This document shows positions 7,848-17,033 of a stretch of 64,000 nt of DNA, piece by piece (positions within the stretch are counted from its first letter, which is position 1; the number at the start of each line of letters is the position of its first letter). This stretch comes from JBDWFY01 sp965275915 (GTDB taxonomy: Bacteria > Pseudomonadota > Alphaproteobacteria > Rhizobiales > Stappiaceae), in contig CBDHYI010000003.1 in NCBI GenBank assembly GCA_965275915.1, positions 261,775 to 325,774 on the forward strand, read 5' to 3'. Position numbers and translations under genes: made by a program. The notes below the pieces were generated by a model. The model was not told where the DNA came from, made no database searches, and worked only from the letters and a program-made list of their open reading frames with translations.

Positions 7848-8783
7848 ATGACACGCATGAAAAAACCGCGCCGTGATGTGGCGCAGGACATCACCGACCG
7901 CATCATCAAGGCGCTTGAAGCCGGCGCACTACCCTGGAAGAAACCATGGATCTGCGGCCCCGCGCAGCTGCCACTGCGCAACAACGGTGCCCCCTATACC
8001 GGCATGAACGTGCTGCTTCTGTGGGATCGCGCAGATGAAATGACGTTCGAGAATCCGCGCTGGATGACGTTTCGCCAGGCGACCGAGCTCGGCGGTCATG
8101 TCCGAAAGGGCGAGAAATCCGTCCCTGTCATTTATTATGGCTCGGCCACGAGAACGCAGGAGGACGGGACTGGCGCGGAAGGTGACGAAACCTACCGTTT
8201 CCTCAAATCCTACCCTGTCTTCAATGTGGATCAGATTGACGATCTGCCCGCGGAATTCTACCAGCATCAGCGTTCGCATCTGGAGAAAAACCCGCCCCGA
8301 TCCGAGCGAGAGGCCTTCTTTGCCGCGATCGGCGCCGAGGTTCGCCATGGCGGCGATCACGCGTTCTACCGGCCGTCCGGAGACTTCATTCAGATGCCGC
8401 GTTATGGCGCCTTTCGCGATCCGGAGCATTATTTCGCGACGCGTGCCCATGAAACCATCCACTGGTCTGGCGCATCCCACCGGCTCGACCGCACCAAGGG
8501 CAAAATGTTTGGTGATCCGCAATATGCGTTCGAGGAACTCGTCGCAGAGATCGGGTCGGCTATGCTCGGGGCGGCCACCGGTCTGCCGCCGGACCATCTC
8601 GAGGACCACACGGCCTATATCGGGTCCTGGTTGAAGGCCCTGAAAAACGACAAGCGTTTCATCCTGAAAGCAGCCGCCGACGCGCAGAAAGCGGCAGACT
8701 TTGTTCTCGCCCGGGCAGGTCATGTCTCTTCCGTCAGCAAACAACCGGACGCCGGCGAGGCCGGCATCCGCTCAGCAGCGTGA
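7848..8783 (+). CDS. ardC: ArdC-type antirestriction protein with zincin-like protease domain
   Basis: A 311-residue protein. ATG 7848 follows CAGGAG and gives the family N-terminus RDVAQDITDRIIKALEAG. Residues 1-135 form the ArdC N-terminal ssDNA-binding domain (WKKPW, GMNVLLLW, WMTFRQATELGGHVRKGEKS). Residues 190-300 form a zincin-like metallopeptidase domain with the HE-x-x-H motif (THETIHW in consensus; here RAHETIHWSGASHRLDR) and the third-ligand region EELVAEIGSAML. ArdC proteins protect incoming ssDNA from host restriction. Location within a plasmid backbone left of oriT agrees with a role in early establishment, which is an inference. The stop overlaps the next frame. Confidence 0.9.
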   Translation: MTRMKKPRRDVAQDITDRIIKALEAGALPWKKPWICGPAQLPLRNNGAPYTGMNVLLLWDRADEMTFENPRWMTFRQATELGGHVRKGEKSVPVIYYGSATRTQEDGTGAEGDETYRFLKSYPVFNVDQIDDLPAEFYQHQRSHLEKNPPRSEREAFFAAIGAEVRHGGDHAFYRPSGDFIQMPRYGAFRDPEHYFATRAHETIHWSGASHRLDRTKGKMFGDPQYAFEELVAEIGSAMLGAATGLPPDHLEDHTAYIGSWLKALKNDKRFILKAAADAQKAADFVLARAGHVSSVSKQPDAGEAGIRSAA

Positions 8784-8794
8784 GGGAGGCAGTC

Positions 8795-9487
8795 ATGGAC
8801 GATACGGTTTATGAAGAGAAACTGCGCGGGCACACGATAAAGATCATCCACGATCCCGATATCGAGAGCCCCCGGGCCTGGGACAATCTGGGCACGATGG
8901 CGTGCTGGCACCGCCGCTATAGCCTTGGCGATGAACAACCATCGGAGAGCTGGCCTCTATATCTGGCGCGTCTTGTCAACGACCTCTACGAGGATGACTA
9001 CAAGGCCCATCGCCTCTATCGGGAAACCGGCGAATCCTGGGACGACCTCTATGGGATGTCCGCGTCATGGATTGAACACCGATGGCTGGACGACTGCGGG
9101 CGGTTGCTCGATGCCATCTCCGAAAGGGCGGTCATTCTGCCGCTCTACCTTTATGATCACAGCGGCATCACCATGAACACGACCGGGTTCCATTGCCCGT
9201 GGGACTCTGGCCAAGTCGGCTTTATCCATACCGATCTTGAGTCCATCCGTAAGGAATACGGACGAAAACGGGTCACCAGTGCCCTGCGCGAAATGGTCGC
9301 TGAACAGCTTCGGCGGGAGGTTGCCGTCTATGACGACTATCTCACAGGCAATTGCTACGGCTATGTCGTCGAGAAGGATAGCGAGGAAATCGATTCCTGT
9401 TGGGGTTTTCTTGGCGATTACGATGACTATTGCCTTCTGGAAGCACGAGCGGCCGTGCCGGCGGAGCGGGCCCATGTTGCCAGTTGA
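8795..9487 (+). CDS. Conserved phage/plasmid hypothetical protein
   Basis: A 230-residue protein; ATG 8795 with GGGAGG is preferred to GTG 8780, which overlaps the ardC stop. It has a recognisable conserved block, CPWDSGQVGFIHTDLESIRKE, preceded by LPLYLYDHSGITMNT, and a C-terminal segment VVEKDSEEIDSCWGFLGDYD. Proteins with this DSGQVGFI block occur in phages and plasmids of many bacteria, without known function. It is acidic, cytosolic and directly downstream of ardC, probably in the same transcript. Confidence 0.75.
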   Translation: MDDTVYEEKLRGHTIKIIHDPDIESPRAWDNLGTMACWHRRYSLGDEQPSESWPLYLARLVNDLYEDDYKAHRLYRETGESWDDLYGMSASWIEHRWLDDCGRLLDAISERAVILPLYLYDHSGITMNTTGFHCPWDSGQVGFIHTDLESIRKEYGRKRVTSALREMVAEQLRREVAVYDDYLTGNCYGYVVEKDSEEIDSCWGFLGDYDDYCLLEARAAVPAERAHVAS

Positions 9488-9761
9488 CCGAGACAAGGGG
9501 AGGGGCCGTCCGCCAGTGCGCGGGCGGTCTGCGGCTGCGGAGGTTCGCAATCCGCTGCTTCAGCTGCCGGCGGCACAGCGCCTGCTCGACCTGCCGGAGG
9601 AGAGCCGCGACGTGCTGGCAGCCGTCCTTCTCGACCTCTCGCGTGACGCCCATGCCCGCGCCGAGGCCAGTTGGACATCACGCAAAGGACCGATGGCGCT
9701 CTACTGGCGCAGCGTCGGGGTTTATGCGCGGCATTTTTCCCGTCTCGCGCGGAGACGGTAA
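9474..9761 (+). CDS. Small hypothetical protein overlapping its upstream neighbour
   Basis: A 95-residue basic protein starting at ATG 9474, 14 bases inside the end of the previous gene in another frame. The first 25 residues are Arg/Pro-rich and likely disordered. The rest is helical (LLDLPEESRDVLAAVLLDLS, then SRKGPMALYWRSVGVYARHF). No family is assigned. The overlap suggests translational coupling. Could be DNA-binding by charge, which is not demonstrated. Confidence 0.6.
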   Translation: MLPVDRDKGRGRPPVRGRSAAAEVRNPLLQLPAAQRLLDLPEESRDVLAAVLLDLSRDAHARAEASWTSRKGPMALYWRSVGVYARHFSRLARRR

Positions 9762-9773
9762 CGGGATGCCAAA

Positions 9774-9866
9774 AGGAAGAGGCCGGTACGGAAGGGGTAG
9801 GCCCTTCCGGATGGATAGAGAGAGTGTTCCGGAGGGGCGTTCAACCCCAAAAACCGGAGATTTCTA
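9774..9866 (+). promoter_or_regulatory. Two-hairpin leader, copy B (upstream of HSP90-like ATPase gene)
   Basis: An 8-bp perfect hairpin (CGGAAGGG 9789-9796 with CCCTTCCG 9802-9809), an ATAGAGAGAG linker, then a nested hairpin: TCCGG (9828-9832) pairs with CCGGA (9854-9858) and GGGG (9834-9837) with CCCC (9845-9848). The 3' arm contains the Shine-Dalgarno CGGAGA before ATG 9867. Same architecture as copies A and C. Confidence 0.6.
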
Positions 9867-11510
9867 ATGACGTCAGAATTTCAATTCACTGCCAAGGTCG
9901 CGCCCGAAGCGATATCGAAAGTCACCCGCCTGTTCAATGCATCTCTGGACGACATACTCAACGAGCTGCTGCAAAACGCCCGCCGGGCCGGCGCAACCGA
10001 GGTTGCGATCGAGCGTATCGAGGATCCGGCGTTCGGCGATGCGGTGCGGTTTTCCGACAACGGTCATGGTCTGGGCAGCTACCCGTCCCTCTTCATGTTG
10101 GGCAAGAGTACGTGGTGCGAAGGCGTCGAGGAGTCGGAAGACGCCGCCGGCATGGGTTTTTTCTCGCTGGCCAATCGCGGCGCGCGGATCATTGCACAGT
10201 GTTACGGGTATGAAAAATCATGGGTGCTCGAAGCAAGTGCGGCCGCATTTTCCGGCAAGGCACCGGTCATTGGGTCCGACGGTCCTGATGACCATGAGGG
10301 TGTGACGATCGTCTTTCCTGTGATGCGACATGACAATATTGCGCGCGCTGTCTCAAAGGCGGCCCGGTTCTGCCCACTGACCGTCATATTCGACGGTGAG
10401 GCGACCGACTCCGAGGATTTCCTGGAAGACAATCTCCACACTGAGGAGTGGAATGGAATCCGGATCGGCATCTTCAGTCTGGCCTCGCGCGGCTTTTGCG
10501 ACCGCGACAATGTCAACTTTCATGGGGTGACCTTGCTCGCCGATCTCCCGGAGATCTCGCAGCAGTTTCATGACACCTACTACGTTCGCCTCGATGTCAC
10601 TCATTGTGGTGCCCTCAAGCTCGTCCTTCCGGCGCGCAAGGAACTTGTGCTTGATGGTTTTTTTGACGAGCTGCGGACGGAAATAAGGGCGGTGCTGTTC
10701 CGGTACATCGCATCCCGCAAATCCCACAGTCTGTCTTTTGCCGATTGGCAGGCGGCAAAGAAATGCGGTGTCGATCTGCCCCAGGCAGCGATGATGTTGC
10801 GTCGATTCACCCCCACATTTGCCGACAGCGACCGGAACGGCCTCAGCAAGCCGGAAACCGTTACGCGCGAGGCGATACTGTTCGAGGGCGGCGAGGGCCC
10901 AATCGAAGAACAAACGCTGGCCCACGCGCTCGACCGGTTGGAAGGTGATCTGTGGATGTACGAGCCGGTTGGGTCGTTCAACGGCTATCACTGGTACGAC
11001 GGGCTGCGTTGCGTCGCTATCAAGGGGTATCGTGCGCACTTCGGTTCGCTGCAACAGGAAATCGAGGCCGGTGGTGTCTTTGACCTGAAAGGCCGTCCCG
11101 ACCGCATGCAGGTCATTCTTGAATGCGGCGGCCCGGGATCGACCCTCGAAACCTGGCCGCTCGAAACGGATTTGATCCTGCTCGGCGAGGAATATGCCTC
11201 GCTCGAAGAGGTTGATGTCCGGATCACAGCCGGTTCCTCAATCGCATGCTCGGTTCTGATCGATGTTCTGGATGCGGCGCTCTTCTGCCCGTCAGACGAT
11301 GCCGAAGCCGGTTCTTACGACCAGCAGCAGCAATGGTTCAGCGATGCGGCGGAAGACCTCGCTATCAAACTTCTCAAGACGGAGCGCGACGCCAATATTA
11401 ATGCGATCACCAGAACGATCCACCGCCATCTTGTCTGGCAGTTGCCTGACGACCAAGCGGTCACGATCCATGTTCATGGCCGGGACATCCAGATTGACGG
11501 TCTGACCTGA
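9867..11510 (+). CDS. GHKL-fold ATPase (HSP90-like ATP-binding protein)
   Basis: A 547-residue protein with an N-terminal HSP90/MutL/histidine-kinase-type ATP site: N-box ILNELLQNARRAG at residues 30-42 (acidic Glu33, metal-coordinating Asn37), G1-box DNGHGL at 64-69, and a G2-like GMGFFSLANRG near 95-105. No phosphoacceptor or MutL endonuclease segment is seen. The C-terminal 300 residues are unassigned, with a long acidic tail ending in HVHGRDIQIDGL. Such stand-alone ATPases occur on plasmids and phages without defined function. Expression is probably governed by leader copy B. A HATPase fold is seen; a chaperone role is only one possibility. Confidence 0.82.
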   Translation: MTSEFQFTAKVAPEAISKVTRLFNASLDDILNELLQNARRAGATEVAIERIEDPAFGDAVRFSDNGHGLGSYPSLFMLGKSTWCEGVEESEDAAGMGFFSLANRGARIIAQCYGYEKSWVLEASAAAFSGKAPVIGSDGPDDHEGVTIVFPVMRHDNIARAVSKAARFCPLTVIFDGEATDSEDFLEDNLHTEEWNGIRIGIFSLASRGFCDRDNVNFHGVTLLADLPEISQQFHDTYYVRLDVTHCGALKLVLPARKELVLDGFFDELRTEIRAVLFRYIASRKSHSLSFADWQAAKKCGVDLPQAAMMLRRFTPTFADSDRNGLSKPETVTREAILFEGGEGPIEEQTLAHALDRLEGDLWMYEPVGSFNGYHWYDGLRCVAIKGYRAHFGSLQQEIEAGGVFDLKGRPDRMQVILECGGPGSTLETWPLETDLILLGEEYASLEEVDVRITAGSSIACSVLIDVLDAALFCPSDDAEAGSYDQQQQWFSDAAEDLAIKLLKTERDANINAITRTIHRHLVWQLPDDQAVTIHVHGRDIQIDGLT

Positions 11511-11524
11511 AATCCACGCGTCCG

Positions 11525-11596
11525 CCCGCGCGATAGCGCGCGGGTCTCAATCACGTTTTCCCCAACCAGTTGCCCGGCCCCTTGGCCGGGTTTTTT
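11525..11596 (+). terminator. Double hairpin with T6 tract before the PAPS-reductase-like gene
   Basis: Two perfect hairpins: CCCGCGCG/CGCGCGGG (11525-11532, 11537-11544) and CCCGGCC/GGCCGGG (11573-11579, 11584-11590), the second followed by TTTTTT (11591-11596). This is a textbook intrinsic terminator for the ATPase gene, yet its T tract ends only 18 bp before the next ATG. Confidence 0.75.
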
Positions 11597-11614
11597 CGGC
11601 TCAGGAGCTCTTCC

Positions 11615-12563
11615 ATGTTTTCTCCTTCAAGTCCGGCCCTCCCGGTCGGGCAACCACCACGCCTGCGCACAATTTCACTCGGTGCCGGTGTTCAAAGCAC
11701 GGCGCTTGCTTTGATGGCCGCCCACGGCGAGATCGGTCCAATGCCCGATTGTGCGATATTCGCCGATACCGGCTGGGAGCCGCGCGCCGTCTACGAGCAT
11801 CTCGACTGGCTACGGTCCGGCAACGTCCTTCCGTTTCCGGTTCATATCGTGTCGGCCGGCAACATCCGTGACGACATCCTGGAGAGTTGCAGGCCGCGAG
11901 GGCGGCGGTTCACATCCGCCCCGTTCTTCAGCCGGGAGGTCTTGCCGGCCGGCTCTGAGCAGCCGGTCTTCGATGAGGATGAATACGGTAATCGCGTTCA
12001 GGTCGGCACGCGCATCCTGGCGCGCGACGAATATCGCGACGGCATGGGCAAACGTCAGTGTACGTATGACTTTAAGATCGCGCCGATCGCCAAGAAACAG
12101 CGCGAACTGCTCGGATACGCACCCCGGCAACGGATCCCGGCCGGCGCGGTCGAAGTGTGGATCGGCATCTCGCTGGACGAGGCCATCCGCATGAAGCTTG
12201 CACGCAATGCGTGGCAAATCAATCGCTGGCCGCTGATCGAAGAGCGTATCTCAAGGCAAGCCTGTCTCGCCTGGCTCAAGCGTCACGGCTATCCCGAGCC
12301 GCCCAAATCCGCCTGTATCGGATGCCCGTACCACTCGAACGCGGTGTGGCGTGAGATGCGCGACAACGATCCGGAGAGCTGGGACGATGCTGTCTCGGTA
12401 GACCATGCCTTGCGGGCCACTGGGCCCTGTCGGGGTATGCGCGCACTGCAGTTCATGCACCCCCAGCCGCCGGCCCTTGGAAGAGGTCGATCTGGCAAGC
12501 GCGGAGGAGCGCGGGCAACTCAACCTGTTTTTGAACGAGTGCGAAGGCATGTGCGGCGTTTAG
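11615..12563 (+). pseudogene. PAPS-reductase-like adenine nucleotide hydrolase, frameshifted near the C-terminus
   Basis: Start ATG 11615 has a CAGGAG site. The protein carries a PP-loop variant (SLGAGVQSTAL, residues 21-31), DCAIFADTGWEP, a central GKRQCTYDFKIAPI block and CIGCPYHS, all typical of phage/plasmid phosphoadenosine phosphosulfate reductase-like proteins, some of which act in DNA phosphorothioation or tRNA thiolation. After FMHP the frame leaves the family: a run of five C at 12460-12464 carries one base too many. In the other frame the expected ending resumes at once (LEEVDLASAEERGQLNLF, then NECEGMCGV and stop at 12563). Either a real disruption, a slippage site or a sequencing error. 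Without the shift the frame runs to 12805. Confidence 0.82.
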
Positions 12564-12628
12564 GCATCTCGCTTTGCGGTCTCCACCAGATACGCGTGCC
12601 GGGATCAATCCTCCTTTTGAGCGGCCGC

Positions 12629-12719
12629 AAGAGGGAGAGAAGGGGACGGGAAGGGCAAGCCTTCCCGGGACCAGAGAGAGTTTCCGGGCGGGCGTCATGC
12701 CAACACTCGGAGATTTTTC
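12629..12719 (+). promoter_or_regulatory. Two-hairpin leader, copy C (upstream of strawberry-notch helicase gene)
   Basis: CGGGAAGG (12647-12654) pairs with CCTTCCCG (12660-12667). An AGAGAGAG linker follows, then TCCG (12683-12686) pairs with CGGA (12708-12711) around an inner GGC/GCC. CGGAGA is the ribosome-binding site for ATG 12720. Hairpin order, linker and masking of the Shine-Dalgarno repeat those of copies A and B. Confidence 0.6.
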
Positions 12720-15700
12720 ATGAACATTGCCGTTTCCCCTGCGCAGTCCCCGTGCTTCGCCAAATCCATTGTCGCGGCCGGCCGCCAGCTGTTGCCGTCC
12801 CTTGAATCCGGCCGGCCCGTCGATGCCCCCGCGCTACGCGCCGCCATGGAGGAGGCCTTTGGTGCCTCCGATGCCGAAGGCGCCTGGTCCTGGAAGGACG
12901 CCTATGAGGCGACCGAATGTGCGCAGGTCCTGTTCCTGCTCAAATACGGCGCTGTAATGCAGCGCCAGTCGGCAGATTCCGCTGCGTTCCTGTCCATGTT
13001 GGAACGTCTGTCGGGGTTGGTTCCCTCGCATACCCGCCGCTCCGAAGAATCGCAGGACCTGCAGCAATTCTCGACGCCGTTGCCACTGGCGTTTGTCGCG
13101 GCGCAGGCGGCTTCCATCCGTCCCTCCGACCTTGTCCTGGAGCCGTCGGCAGGAACTGGCCTGCTGGCGTCTTTTGCCCGGATCGCCGGCGCTGACCTTG
13201 CGCTCAATGAATATGCCGGAACGCGTGCCGAGATCCTCGCCGAGTTGTTTCAATGCGGCTCCGTGACACGCCACGACGCCGCCAGCATCGATGACCGGCT
13301 GGATCGTTCGATCGAACCCACGCTTGTCCTGATCAACCCTCCGTTCTCCGCTGCACCGAATGTCTCCGGACGGTTCAAGAGCGCGACGGCGCAGCACGTG
13401 CGGTCAGCGTTGGCGCGTCTGCCGGACAATGGCCGCATGGTGCTGATCTCCGGATCGGGATTTTCCCCCGATGCACCTGGATGGCGCGGGTTTTTCGAGG
13501 ACCTGCAGGAACGGGCCCGCATCGTCTTCTCGGCCGCGATCGACGGCAAGGTCTATGCCCGGCATGGCACCACGACCGAAACCCGGCTGACCGTCATCGA
13601 CAGAACACCGGCCGGCGATACCAACCCGTTGTCGGGTCTTCATGAGAAGGTGGATACGACAAGGGCGCTCCTGGATCTCATCGTCAATCACGTTCCGCCT
13701 CGAGCAGCTGTGACGGTAGCACCGGCGGCGAAGCCGACAAAAATTGCCGCCATTCGGGACAAGGCGTTGGTCCGCGCCCGCGCGGCCGCGGCAGAGCGAG
13801 ACCGTCATCCCTTCGACCGGATCGAACCGGTTGACGTGACCTATGTCGCGCGGGACTGGAGCGAAAGCACCAAAGCGCTGTCGGCCTCGCTTTATGAGCC
13901 CTACCAGGTTCAGTCGATCGAAATCGTCGGCGCCGGCGCCCATCCGACCACATTGGTGCAGTCGGCCGCGATGGCCTCGGTCGCGCCGCCATTGCCAACC
14001 TACAGGCCAAAGCTTGCACCCGCTCTGATCGCGGACGGGGTGTTGTCTGAAGCGCAGTTGGAAACGATTATCTATGCCGGCGAGGCCCATTCGGGACATC
14101 TGCAGGGACGTTTTACGGCCGATGAAACATTCGACCGGCTTGATGTTGCCGCGGAGGATGCCGAGGGGGCATTCCGCCTGCGGCGCGGTTTCATGCTCGG
14201 TGACGGGACCGGCTGCGGCAAGGGCCGACAGGTCGCCGGCGTCATCATGGACAACTGGTTCGCCGGCCGCCGGCGGGCGGTCTGGCTGTCGAAATCGGAC
14301 AAACTGATTGAGGACGCCACACGGGACTGGACGGCGCTGGGAGGCGAGGCCTCTGACATCGTTCCCCTGTCGCGGTTCAAGCAGGGTTCCGACATTCGGC
14401 TCGACAGCGGCATCCTGTTCGTCACCTACGCGACCCTGCGATCGGCCGAGCGGCAAGGCAAGGCCAGCCGTCTTCAGCAGGTGATTGACTGGTTGGGTGA
14501 TGGTTTTGACGGCGTGATCGCGTTTGACGAATCCCACGCCATGGCGAATGCTGCGGGCTCCAAGGGCGAACGGGGCGATACCAAGCCTTCGCAGCAAGGA
14601 CTCGCAGGCCTGCGGCTGCAGCACGCCGTGCCCGATGCCCGCGTCCTGTACGTCTCGGCCACCGGTGCAACAGTCGTCGCCAATCTCGCCTATGCGGTCC
14701 GGCTTGGTCTGTGGCAGACCGGCGATTTTCCTTTCAAAACGCGAACCGACTTCGTTTCGTCGATGGAGGAGGGCGGCATCGGCGCCATGGAGGTCATCTC
14801 CCGCGATCTGAAAGCCCTCGGCCTATACATCGCCCGCTCCCTGTCGTTCGTCGGGGTCGAATACGACATGCTGGTTCACGAACTGACCGCCGGTCAGCGC
14901 GACATCTACGACGCCTATGCGAACGCTTATCAGATCATCCACAAGAACCTGGAAAAGGCCCTGGAGGCCTCGGGCATCACCTCGGACGATCAGACCTTGA
15001 ACGCCCAGGCCAAGAGCGCTGCGCGCAGCGCGTTCGAAAGCAGCAAACAGCGCTTCTTCGGTCACTTGCTGACGTCAATGAAATGTCCGTCACTGATCAA
15101 GTCCATCGAAGCCGATCTTCAGGCCGGGCATGCGGCCGTCATACAGATCGTCTCGACTTCGGAAGCTCTGCTCGAGCGGCGGCTCACCGAAATCCCGCCG
15201 TCCGAATGGCACGATCTGCAGGTCGACGTCACGCCTCGAGAATATGTACTCGACTATTTGATGCACTCTTTCCCCACGCAGCTGTTCGAACCCTACACCG
15301 ACGAGAATGGCAACCTTCAATCCCGCCCGGCCCGGGACGACGATGGCAACGCCGTTGAATGCCGGCAAGCGGCCACGGCGCGTGACAGCTTGATTGAACA
15401 TCTGTGCGCATTGCCGGCGGTTCAGGGCGCCCTTGATCAGATCATCTGGCGCTTCGGGAAAGATCAGGTCGCCGAAGTGACCGGGCGATCGCGGCGGATC
15501 GTGCGCACCGGGGACGACCGGCTGAAGGTCGAGAACCGGCCGGGATCGTCTAACCTCGCTGAGGCCGCGGCCTTCATGGACAATCAGAAGCGCGTGCTCG
15601 TGTTTTCGGACGCCGGCGGGACGGGCCGCTCGTACCATGCGGACCTCAATGCGGCGAACGACCGGTTGCGGGTTCATTACCTATTGGAGCCCGGCTGGCG

Positions 15701-17033
15701 CGCGGACAATGCCATCCAGGGTCTGGGCCGGACGCATCGGACCAACCAGAAACAACCGCCGCTGTTCCGGCCGGTCGCAACGGATGTCAAAGGCGAAAAG
15801 CGGTTCCTGAGCACAATCGCGCGGCGCCTGGACACGCTCGGGGCGATTACAAAGGGCCAACGCCAGACCGGCGGGCAGGGTATGTTCCGGTCCGAGGACA
15901 ATCTGGAAAGCGTCTATGGCCGTGCGGCGCTCCGGAAATTCTTTCTCGATGTTGTCGCCGGCCGGGCCAAATGCTGTTCGTTAAGCCAGTTCGTCGATCT
16001 GACCGGCCTGTCCTTGCTTGATTCAGATGGAACATTGCGCGAGCAGTTGCCGCCGATCTCGCAGTTCCTGAACCGGGTCCTGGCCCTGACGATCGATATG
16101 CAGAACAGCATTTTCGATTGCTTCACCGAAATCCTCGATGGTCTTGTCGAGGACGCGATGGCCGCCGGCACCTACGATGTCGGTCTTGAGACGCTGCGGG
16201 CAGAGCGGTTCGAAATCAGTGACCGCAAGGTGATCTACGAGCATCCGGCGACCGGTGCCGAGACCGTCGCCCTGACGATCGAACGCACGGACCGCAACCG
16301 GCCGCTCGACCTGGACGGTGTCCGCGACCTCGTCGCCGGCTATCCGGACGCCCGTTTTATGATCAACCGGAAATCCCGCCGCGCGGCGGTCTGTATTCCG
16401 ACGACAAGCCTGACCGAAGACGACGGGACCACACATCGCCGCTTTCGTCTTCGGCGGCCCATGGCGACGGAGAAACTGCTCGAGGTCCAGCTCGAGGCCT
16501 CGAGTTGGGACATGGTCGACGATGCCGCGTTCGAAGTCGCATGGGAGACGGAGCTTATGTCGATCCCCGAGTTCACCACCTCAACATTCACCATCATCTC
16601 GGGCCTTCTGCTGCCGACCTGGTCGCATCTGCCTTCGGACAACATGCGGGTTTATCGGCTGCAGACGGATGAGGGCGAGCGCGTGATCGGCAGGCTGGTC
16701 ACGCAGGAGCAATTGATGCGGCTTTGCGGCGATCTCGGCGTCGACAGCGGCATCGAAATGTCCGCGGCCGATGTCAGTCAGGCGGTCATGCTCAGGGGCA
16801 CCAGGCTTCATCTCGCCGGCGGCCTTTCTTTGTGCCGCTCACGGGTTATGGGGACCAATCGCCTGGAGCTGACCGGGTTCGGGCCGTCCAGCCTGCCGGC
16901 GCTGAAGGCGATCGGCTGCTTTACCGAGATCATTTCGTGGAAGACCCGTGCGTTCGTGCCGACCGACAATGACGAGGTTCTGCAAAAGCTCCTGCAGGAC
17001 CACCGCGTCGTGACAACGCGGGAGGCAGCATGA
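12720..17033 (+). CDS. Strawberry-notch-like helicase with N-terminal DNA methyltransferase-like domain
   Basis: A 1437-residue protein. Residues about 110-300 form a Rossmann methyltransferase-like domain with motif I EPSAGTGLLASFA (about 140) and the catalytic-type motif N-P-P-F-S (about 203), as in N6-adenine methylases. Residues about 450-1050 form a superfamily 2 helicase of the strawberry-notch group: a Walker A variant GDGTGCGKGRQ (about 493), a DESH box FDESHAM (about 601), and in the C-terminal helicase lobe FSDAGGTGRSYHADL (about 965) and GLGRTHRTNQ (about 1000). The last 400 residues are the family's C-terminal domain. Such methylase-helicase fusions are typical of alphaproteobacterial plasmids and phages, and an anti-restriction or DNA-processing role is often suggested. 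Overlaps the Toprim gene by ATGATG. Confidence 0.92.
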   Translation: MNIAVSPAQSPCFAKSIVAAGRQLLPSLESGRPVDAPALRAAMEEAFGASDAEGAWSWKDAYEATECAQVLFLLKYGAVMQRQSADSAAFLSMLERLSGLVPSHTRRSEESQDLQQFSTPLPLAFVAAQAASIRPSDLVLEPSAGTGLLASFARIAGADLALNEYAGTRAEILAELFQCGSVTRHDAASIDDRLDRSIEPTLVLINPPFSAAPNVSGRFKSATAQHVRSALARLPDNGRMVLISGSGFSPDAPGWRGFFEDLQERARIVFSAAIDGKVYARHGTTTETRLTVIDRTPAGDTNPLSGLHEKVDTTRALLDLIVNHVPPRAAVTVAPAAKPTKIAAIRDKALVRARAAAAERDRHPFDRIEPVDVTYVARDWSESTKALSASLYEPYQVQSIEIVGAGAHPTTLVQSAAMASVAPPLPTYRPKLAPALIADGVLSEAQLETIIYAGEAHSGHLQGRFTADETFDRLDVAAEDAEGAFRLRRGFMLGDGTGCGKGRQVAGVIMDNWFAGRRRAVWLSKSDKLIEDATRDWTALGGEASDIVPLSRFKQGSDIRLDSGILFVTYATLRSAERQGKASRLQQVIDWLGDGFDGVIAFDESHAMANAAGSKGERGDTKPSQQGLAGLRLQHAVPDARVLYVSATGATVVANLAYAVRLGLWQTGDFPFKTRTDFVSSMEEGGIGAMEVISRDLKALGLYIARSLSFVGVEYDMLVHELTAGQRDIYDAYANAYQIIHKNLEKALEASGITSDDQTLNAQAKSAARSAFESSKQRFFGHLLTSMKCPSLIKSIEADLQAGHAAVIQIVSTSEALLERRLTEIPPSEWHDLQVDVTPREYVLDYLMHSFPTQLFEPYTDENGNLQSRPARDDDGNAVECRQAATARDSLIEHLCALPAVQGALDQIIWRFGKDQVAEVTGRSRRIVRTGDDRLKVENRPGSSNLAEAAAFMDNQKRVLVFSDAGGTGRSYHADLNAANDRLRVHYLLEPGWRADNAIQGLGRTHRTNQKQPPLFRPVATDVKGEKRFLSTIARRLDTLGAITKGQRQTGGQGMFRSEDNLESVYGRAALRKFFLDVVAGRAKCCSLSQFVDLTGLSLLDSDGTLREQLPPISQFLNRVLALTIDMQNSIFDCFTEILDGLVEDAMAAGTYDVGLETLRAERFEISDRKVIYEHPATGAETVALTIERTDRNRPLDLDGVRDLVAGYPDARFMINRKSRRAAVCIPTTSLTEDDGTTHRRFRLRRPMATEKLLEVQLEASSWDMVDDAAFEVAWETELMSIPEFTTSTFTIISGLLLPTWSHLPSDNMRVYRLQTDEGERVIGRLVTQEQLMRLCGDLGVDSGIEMSAADVSQAVMLRGTRLHLAGGLSLCRSRVMGTNRLELTGFGPSSLPALKAIGCFTEIISWKTRAFVPTDNDEVLQKLLQDHRVVTTREAA

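Noticed and set aside
13404..14624. 406-codon minus-strand frame inside the helicase gene
   Set aside because: No recognisable domain; the plus-strand frame has clear methylase and helicase motifs.
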